From Pholis gunnellus (Eukaryota > Chordata > Actinopteri > Perciformes > Pholidae), in contig OU342824.1 of NCBI GenBank assembly GCA_910591455.2, forward strand, positions 2,947,001 through 3,011,000: 64,000 bases of DNA, given 5' to 3'. The notes below the pieces were generated by a model, which was not told where the DNA came from, made no database searches, and saw only the letters and a program-made list of their open reading frames with translations. Shown here piece by piece: positions 25,001 to 34,000 of the stretch; position 1 is the stretch's first letter, and each line of letters opens with the position of its first letter. A program made the position numbers and the translations under genes.

Positions 25001-28000
25001 TGAGTGTTGAAAAAACAAAGCTAGGTAAAAAAAATAAAATAAACTACACCAAGCAAAACCCTAAAAATGTTATAATTTCTTCCATATCTTTCAATTTGAA
25101 CTCTTACTCCTCCAACTAAGCTCTGCTGGCAAGTTAAGTTTCGTTTCACAATAGTCATGTGCTCGCCCACTGACCAATCACAGCACACACTGCAGCGCTG
25201 CTCCTGCAAACTGAGCTGCACATAATGCTGACGTACTTGTAGGCCTGCAGGCTGCTCTGGCGCGTCAAAGAATGTCAAACTAAAGATCTGATTGGTTGAA
25301 CACTATGACAATCAACAATATCGTCCCCATTCACTTAAACTGCACATGGAGGCACTTGTGAGTCTGCAGGCCCCAGGCTGGGATAAAAGCTCTACTTAAA
25401 ATAAGCTGCACTGGAAGCAGAGCAACTGAGGAAGACAGTAGCTGTGCAATGAGAAAATAAGATAATGGGAAAAATATTTTTATAAATTATAATACATATA
25501 AGAAAAAATTAAATGTATTGAAATTATAAAATAGCTATAACTTTGTGATTGTGTTTAGGCCAGCAGAGAAGGCTTTGCAGGCCCTGACGGCCCACCACTG
25601 CTACATATACCCTGTCTATGCTGACCCTGTTAGACTCTCTAGAAGTGCTGTTTATGTAACTTGTGTGCTTTCCATTTCACAGCAAACTACCAAAAAGGGT
25701 CAAGAGCTTTTTCACTGATGGGGTGAGTGTTCAACAAAGTTGATCGTTAAACTTGATGAATTTTCCAGCAAACAAGAACACTGTCTGGTGTCTAACCCAT
25801 AAAACCCCTAAATTGTGCTTTAGTCTCTGGAGAGCCTGCGAGCCCAGGAGGAGGCCCGGTCCAAACGCCACTCCACCTCTGAACTGGGAACCATCACCTT
25901 TAGTGATGTTCGCAAGGAGGGCTGGCTGCACTACAAACAGATCCTCACCGAGAAGGGAAAGGTACGACACTGCCTGTTCACACTCTCAGCTAAACTCCCA
26001 CCCCGTCGTTTCTGTTACTGCGCCTGTCAAGCTTTCCATTCTACTTAAGCACAAATGCTTTTTACAATCATAACAGTGGCGGACTAGAAATTGTAGTAGT
26101 CACTGTAGTTACCTGAAGTCAGTGATTTCAGGTAAAAACAGGTTTCTCACTCCTAGTCAGCAGCTGTCCATTTTGTCAGCTGAAAGTTCGCCGGTAGATT
26201 TAACCCTGCAAAATGGTTTTCAATTGATGGCTACTTCCATATGTTAATTCAGCATTAAAGGTGCAATGTATAAGAAACTACTCACAGCAAGGGCAGGGCA
26301 AGAATCCGCAAACTTTGAACTTACTGCTGAACCTCTGAGAGCCGATCAAATTAACACTGCTATCTTATAATCTTCACATGCTTTTTCTTTGAAGTCATAA
26401 CTAAAATTAAAATCCCACTGATTTCTGAGCCATTCAGGAGGAGATGCCCATCATTTTCTGAAGAAAAAACAAGAATATCCATTAAAGAATGAAAGCAGAG
26501 CAGATAGCGAGCAGCCAAGTGTCTGCGCTGTCTGACATTACATTATTTTAATAAATGTAATGTTAGACTTTTGTCTCACATAAAAACTTTGGCCAAGTCA
26601 TTTCAGCTAGCTCACTGCATTTAGTTGCAGTACTTGTACTCAATGCAACGTAAATAAAGTAGCTAGTGAGTCTGTGTAACTTGTAGCATGTAGCCAGGCA
26701 TGCTAAAGTTAGCTGATTATGCTACAGCAGCTAAACACAGTTTAATCTATTCCCCGCCCCTTTCTCTGCTATTTTGGTTTTGGAAGGGTGAAAACAAAGT
26801 GTTTTTGGTACACAGTATCGCTCCATGCACCCTTCTTTGGCATGTGGAGAAATCCAAAGGGAGCTTTTCTATTTCAGGTCATGTTTCTTCAGGTTGTTTC
26901 TGTATTTCCTCTTGTAGAAAGTGGGCGGCGGCATGCGACCGTGGAAGCGCGTCTTCTCCGTGCTCCGCTCGCATTCGCTCTTCCTCTACAAGGACAAGCG
27001 AGAGGCGGTCCTTCACGGGGCAGGGGCGGGGCCCGGCCAGGACGAACACCCTCCCATCAGCATCCGCGGCTGCCTGATCGACATCGCCTACAGCGAAACC
27101 AAGCGGAAGCACACACTGAGGCTGACCACGCAGGACTTCTGTGAGTACCTGCTGCAGGCCGAGGACAGGGACGACATGCTGGCCTGGATCAAGGTCATCA
27201 GGGAGAACAGCAAGACCGACAACGAGGTTAGATCGTCACACCCGGTTTATCTTGTGGAATTTACACACAAAACACCTACGTGCGAAACTAATTTGTCACC
27301 TCCGTTTGCTTTAGGAGATCGGCTTCTCAAGACAAGCTCTCATCAACAAGAAGCTGAATGACTACAGGAAACACAGGTCAGCACAGCCTTGTTTAGCAAG
27401 AAAGGCTTGATCACAACTGTCCCTTATCCTTTGTGTAATCAGGAGTCACTGTAGCTCGGGGCTGGAGGCCTGTCAGACACAATTACTTTGAGTGCAATTT
27501 TCAAAAAGCAAGAATAAAAGCGCATCCATTTTTATTTTTTTTACATAAGAGGTCAAGAGGTATTCAGACCTGAAAGACCCTCTTATTCACTGTCTCTCTT
27601 TCTGTCCCTGGGTGCAGTCTGACAGGTAGTAAGCCGGACTCCTCTCCCAGAGCCCACCGTATGATGCCTCCCTTCCTCCTGGCAAAGACCGACAACACCT
27701 CAGTGAACCGAGCCTCCAGAACCGGTGGGTTCAAACACGACTCTGGTCTGCATTCACCAACATACAACAAAATGTTAACAGCCCTTTAGCCATGCTAGCA
27801 GTGCGGCTCTAAGGACGGCACCCAGAATGCACCTGTGAAAAGGACCCATTAGATGACAGAGAGAGGGTTAGAGGACTGTAGATGTGTCTGATACTGATAT
27901 GAGTAGACGAGCATTGAGAATAAACCCTTTGCATTTGTGTTCATAGACATGTTGTGTTTGCGTGTAGATTTCTGATGCCAAAAGAGCATTTTAAAAAGAG

Positions 28001-31000
28001 GTTTTTATTGTTCTGAATGAAGTGTTTGCTTTTGCAAGAGATTTGGGACAAAGAGGGCCCCCTAGTTTCAGAAATTGTGTTTTAGCAACAGCAAAAAAAT
28101 ATATAAATTAGTTGAGCAAAACCAATATTTCCTAACACCTGTGTTTGATTGAGGTGCCCTGTAGAGCTGCAAGTGTGGCTGAAGACGTTTTTTTGTTGAA
28201 AATCTGGCCACTTAGGGATAATACACTGTCATTTCATTAAAAGTTATTTTTCCATGCGGATATAAATACCACATTTAAATTGTGTGTGTGTGTGCGTATG
28301 CGTGTGCGCGCGAGCGTAGATGACAACAAGGCGCTGTGGGGCATCAACATCATGAAGAAGGCCAAGAAGACGGGCGGTCCGAAGGCTTTTGGCGTGCGGC
28401 TGGAGGACTGTCAGCCCGCTGTCAACCATAAAGTAACGTGATTCACAACATAAACATTACACAAACTCTACTTCAGTGTCTGAAACAACTCATTCGTAGA
28501 CAAAACGCTAACCACGTAGCTGATACTTTAACATTTCATAAATATTAAACAATGAAGAAGTAGAACAGAGGTCAAAATGGACTCTTTATTCATTTTCTCT
28601 CGTAACATACATGCTTGGAAGACATGCAGGGTTCGGAAAAATCCTCTCTTGATCTCTTTCAAACAGGGAATGTCAAATATAACATCATTTGAATGATTTT
28701 TTTTCTGGAGATATTGTCAGCCAGAAACTCCAAAAGGCCGTTTTGAGACTACTTTGCTGTCAACTATTGTGGTTGAGGGTGAATTTGAGCGTTCCTAAAC
28801 CCAGCTGGAGTGAATAGAGAATACCTTTCATCAGAGCACACTAAGTGCTACAGCTGCAAGAGTCTGTGCTGACAACCCAAAGGTAACCTGCAGACTGTAT
28901 TGACTTTATTGGCTTGTTTTCTGTAGTTTATTATTGAGGAGGCTCTTGTGAGATTTGTTTCTGTAGTCTGTGGTCAGGAAGTGATTCTTCAGCATCAGTA
29001 CTGCCAAGCTGACAATAAGCAGGACTGTAACACTAATATTTATTTATTTTATTAAAGGGGGGACTACAAGTCAAAAGAAAATAGATCTCACCATGACATT
29101 TCCCCACTTACATTCAGACAATTCTTTTTTATATAACACGTTTTCTGAAATGTTGTTTAAATATACAAAGGAATCATTATGTTATTCAATATGATCTAAT
29201 TTGCATACATTTCCAGAACAGAAATGTGAACTCTGGATAAAGCCAGGCTCAGGATTCTTGTTTGATTTTGTTGAGATCTTAGAGTCAAAGGTGTTTCCAG
29301 AAGACATTCTTTGGATATCTATTTGTATCACTCCATAAAACACCAAATACTCTGAGCCAGCCATAAAAAAAGCCAGGTTTTTATGTATATAATATTATGT
29401 TATGTTTAAAACAGGCTATGAATGATATATGAACAAAGAGGAATGACAGTGAAACCTTTGAGCCAGCAGTAGCATTAAAGCATTAAAGTAACCTAGAATA
29501 CTAGCATTACTTTTTGGTTTCATTCCAAACACCCTTTTTGTCGCTTCATCCCTCCACTCTTATTCCTTCTCTTTCACCTCATTTATTTCCCTATGCCCCC
29601 CCCCTCCCCCCCCTCTTCAGTTTGTCCCTCTGATTGTGGAGATGTGCTGTGGCGTGGTGGAGGAGACGGGTTTGGATTACACCGGTATCTACCGGGTGCC
29701 GGGCAACAACGCCATGGTGTCCAACCTGCAGGAGCATCTCAACAAGGGCATGGACATCAACACTGCTGAGGAGGTGTGCAGGATGCATGGAGAACGGGTT
29801 CACTACTGTCGCAGCGCTTTTTAAACCTGTTTTGCAATAGAGTGCTGCAGGGATGACGTATGTTTGTAGGCCGAACCGGAAGTCAGCATGGCACTGGTTC
29901 CCTCGACAAAAAGCCGAGGTGATCTTTCCATCGGATTCTGGATTTTCTGCAGAAAATAGGCTCAGTGGCAAACAGCTGGATAATTACACATCCTGTTCTT
30001 CACAAAGGATCACCACTTTTATGATTTTTGAAAAGCGAACATGAGGCTGTTAACAAACACATGACTTCAACGTCACCACCGCTGAGCTAAAGGCGGACTA
30101 GTGATCATGTTTAGTTATTTTTTAAAAGACACGTACAAGCTTCAAAATTCATGAGAGGAGTATCTAACGTATTTCATACCGTAGAACAAAACATTCAAAT
30201 CTTATCAAGAGGAGGGAACCGGAAGCACAAAAACGCTGACTCATTTTCTGGGTTCTAGGGCGCATTCCTGCAGCGTTCAATCAACGTGTTAGCTGGAGTC
30301 ATAGCTCAGAGGAGTCTTGTATTAAACATCATTTTCTTAGATCATATGTGTCATACTTTTCACTCTGCACCAGAAACACTGAACCCTCTTCCTGTCTCCA
30401 CAGAGATGGCAGGACCTGAACGTAATCAGCAGTCTGCTCAAGTCCTTCTTCCGAAAACTGCCTGAGCCGCTGTTCACTGATGGTGCGTCCAGTCATTGTT
30501 CATTATGGAGCGTAGCGTGAATCACAACCAACCTGTGAAGCGTAGAATATACAAGCAGGATTACTTTCCACCGTTCTGGAATCAAATACTAAAGTTTCTT
30601 AAAAATGCTGCTGCCTGTCGTTTGCATGTGGATATCATACCAAATGCTGAAATATTTCCATTTATCAGTTGCTTGTTAATGAAACTTCTTCTCTGTCTGC
30701 AGACAAATACATTGACTTCATTGATGCCAACCGGATAGAAGACGCGGAGGACAGACTGAAGACCATGAAGAAACTGGTACGAGTTAAAGGACAGCAGAAC
30801 ATCCAGCAATGAATACGCTTCTTCCCTGTTTCACTAGTCCAGGGGTCGGCAACCCGCGGCTCCCTGAGGCTACATCCACACTAACACGTTTAATACAAGT
30901 TTTAACAAACAAAAACTATCTGCGTCCACACGGCGTTTCAGCATTGTTTTCGAGATCCAGACTTAAACACCTGAAAACGAATATCACGTGACTATTCACG

Positions 31001-34000
31001 TACACTGGGCATGCAGTGGGTGCTGGTGTTACGTCCTACTGGTTTTCAAACCTACTTGTTTCCTTCCGTGTGTGTGTTGTGTTCACTTAACAGCAGCAGC
31101 TGTTTTCTGTCTCTGTTGCCAGATTCATCAAACATTCACAAACATATTGCTGGAGATCTAAAAGCCACATCTCATATATATATTGCGGGGATTACGATTG
31201 TATAAGTGAGCACTACATCACAGCCACGTATGAAGAAATACATTGAAGAAAATATATTTATGGAAAGATCGCATCAACCTGGATTCCAACCCTGTCGAGC
31301 AAAATAGTAAAATATTCTAAAACGGCCGCGATCCGCCACTTGCGTCTTACGTCGTAAAGCGCCTTTCCTTGTAGCTGGCTGATCATGATCTGCAGAGCCC
31401 CGCCCGCCCTCGGTAAACTATCGATGGATAAATCCAACAGAAGAAAAGTCACGGAGGAAAATAGAGAGTTTAATTCTGCGTGAACGTATTTATTTGATTT
31501 CACTGCCAACGATGCTGGCTTACCTGAATGCTTGATATGTGGCGAGAAATTTGACATCAAATAGCTTTTGCGGCTCCAGACAAATTTTATTTGGTGGAAA
31601 ATAGGGCAAAATGTCTCTTTGGATAGTAAAGGTTGCCGACCCCTGCACTAGTCCAACCTTTTTCACCTTCTTCTCTGCTCTATTCATCCGTCCTTCTTCA
31701 TCCAGCTCCATGACCTCCCAGATTACTACCATCACACCCTGAAGTTCCTGGTGGGTCACCTGAAGAAGGTGGCAGATCACTGTGAACAGAACAAGGTAAC
31801 CTCACTACCTCTGATTAGCAAGTTAGGTTTCTGTGTCTTCAGGGTCATTCATGGAGCCAGACGTGAGCGTAGCTTTGATGTCATTTTTCAGATGGAGCCC
31901 AGAAACCTGGCCCTGGTGTTTGGTCCCACTCTGGTGAGGACGTCAGAGGACAACATGACCGACATGGTCACCCACATGCCCGACCGCTACAAGATAGTGG
32001 AGACGCTCATCCTGCACGTAAGACCCGCTGCGCCGTTCTTTACCAGTTATGTGTTTTTGTCTCAACATCAGTGACGCCGCGTTGTGTTCCTTCAACAGCA
32101 CGACTGGTTCTTCACTACCGGAGAGCTCGATGAGGAGGAGAAGGTACGTCAGACCAGAGAACAGAGAACGTCCCCATCAGAGGGATTGTTTGTACTCACG
32201 TGTCCTCATTTCTACTTTGCACTTTCATTTTGGGTATGGTTGTGTATTTCTGGATGTGTGTGTGTGTGTGTGTGCAGGCCCCAGAGGATAAGCGGGACAT
32301 GCAGCCTGTTCCCAACATCGACCATCTGCTGTCCAACATCGGCAGGCCCGGCATGCCAGGAGAGGCGTCAGGTGAGGAAGTGTCTAATCTGTGACATTGT
32401 CAAAAGGAAAAGTTCACTATGAGAGGATCCAACTCATCCATCTGATGAACGTATTACCTGTGCAGTTGCTGTTTGTCCATAATTCTAAAATGAACAGAAT
32501 GGCCACTTTTGTCCTCGGTCAGGGTTTCTCAAATGGTAGTACTACTTGAGAGATTGTTTTTTTTAAATGTTAATAAAAAACATCAGTAATTTGAATTCCT
32601 AAAATAATCATACTAACATAGCGCAAAAAGTAAGGAAATGTGTGTTTGGTAAATTATTTCTTTGTTGTAACAATGCTTCTTGGCAATACATCTTATACCG
32701 TTTGAAAGTCTGTTTAGTTCCCTTTTAAATGGAGCCACATTTGTAAGGAACATGCATTTGTGGGATGAGCAGCAGAGCTGAGTTTGTGGGTTGCGCCCAT
32801 GAACAATGTGCCAAATCTCCTCTGCCAAAGCCAAACAGCTTATTCTGCTGTTGACTCTTGTTTGGTGTTGTTTGATGGATTGAATGATTGAAGTCTGAAG
32901 AAACAAGAAATATTGGCAATTTAACAAACAGGAGCCTCAGTAGCGTGTGGAAGAACCACACACAGCCACAACAGCCTGGCTCCTCCTCCTCATGCTGGTC
33001 ACCAGCCTGCTCACACACTGCTGTGGGATGCATCCCATTCTTCAAAAAGCATTTGTCGCAAGTCAGCCAACGTGGTTGTGTTGGTGACTCTGGCACGAAC
33101 AGCACGCCCAAGCTGATCCCACAAGTGTTCAGTGGGGTTGAGGTCAGGACTGCTGGCAGGTCATTCCATCCTCTCCACTCCCACATTCTGGAGGTAGTCT
33201 CTGATAAACCGCTCTGTTTGGCTTTGGCAGAGGAGATTTGGCACATTGTTCATGGGCGCAACCCACAAACTCAGCTCTGCTGCTCATCCCACAAATGCAT
33301 GTTCCTTACAAATGTGGCTCCGTTTAAAAGGGAAATAAACAGACTTTCCAACGGTATAAGAAGTATTGCCAAGAAGCATTGTTACAACAAAGAAATAATC
33401 TACCAAACACAAATTTCCTCACTTTTTGTGCTATGTTTATATTCAGTTCAATAAAAAAAATGCATCTTTTATTTTCAATATTCCAATTTAAATGCAATCG
33501 TTAACCGCTTTCAACTGCCCCAACAAACGCTCTCACGTTCACGACTACATGGTTGTTACACTGTAGGGATCCAGATTCAATATTGAACGATAAACCAAAA
33601 CCAAGAAAATGGATTCGTGGTTGAAACGCAGCAGCAACAAAACATAGCGAAAGACTGTAAAAAAACTGAGCCAACTAACCAATGTAGCGTTTCAGTGTTT
33701 TTTCAGTTTCAAGTAAATCAGACACCTATGGTACAACACTGTGTCCTACCTCTCTATATAGGCTTCTTTATTTCTACCATAAATGTTTGCGCGTTGGTCG
33801 AGGTGCTGTTCAATTATCCAAGAAGCTCTCTGGTTGATGTCTACTAATCCAAAGCTAGGTACCTACAAGAAAGCACAAGCCTTCCTATCTGGGTCTTCTG
33901 TTTCCTGTAGACTACATGAACCAGAATCCTGATGGTTTCCATTCACCCCAAAGGAACACGGGGGACCGTTAATACGGGACAATCAGGGAGGCAATCCAAG

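Noticed and set aside
32888..33454. 188-codon plus-strand open frame
   Set aside because: It lies across a Tc1-like snap-back remnant and is antisense to the transposase-like reading; no protein similarity is seen.
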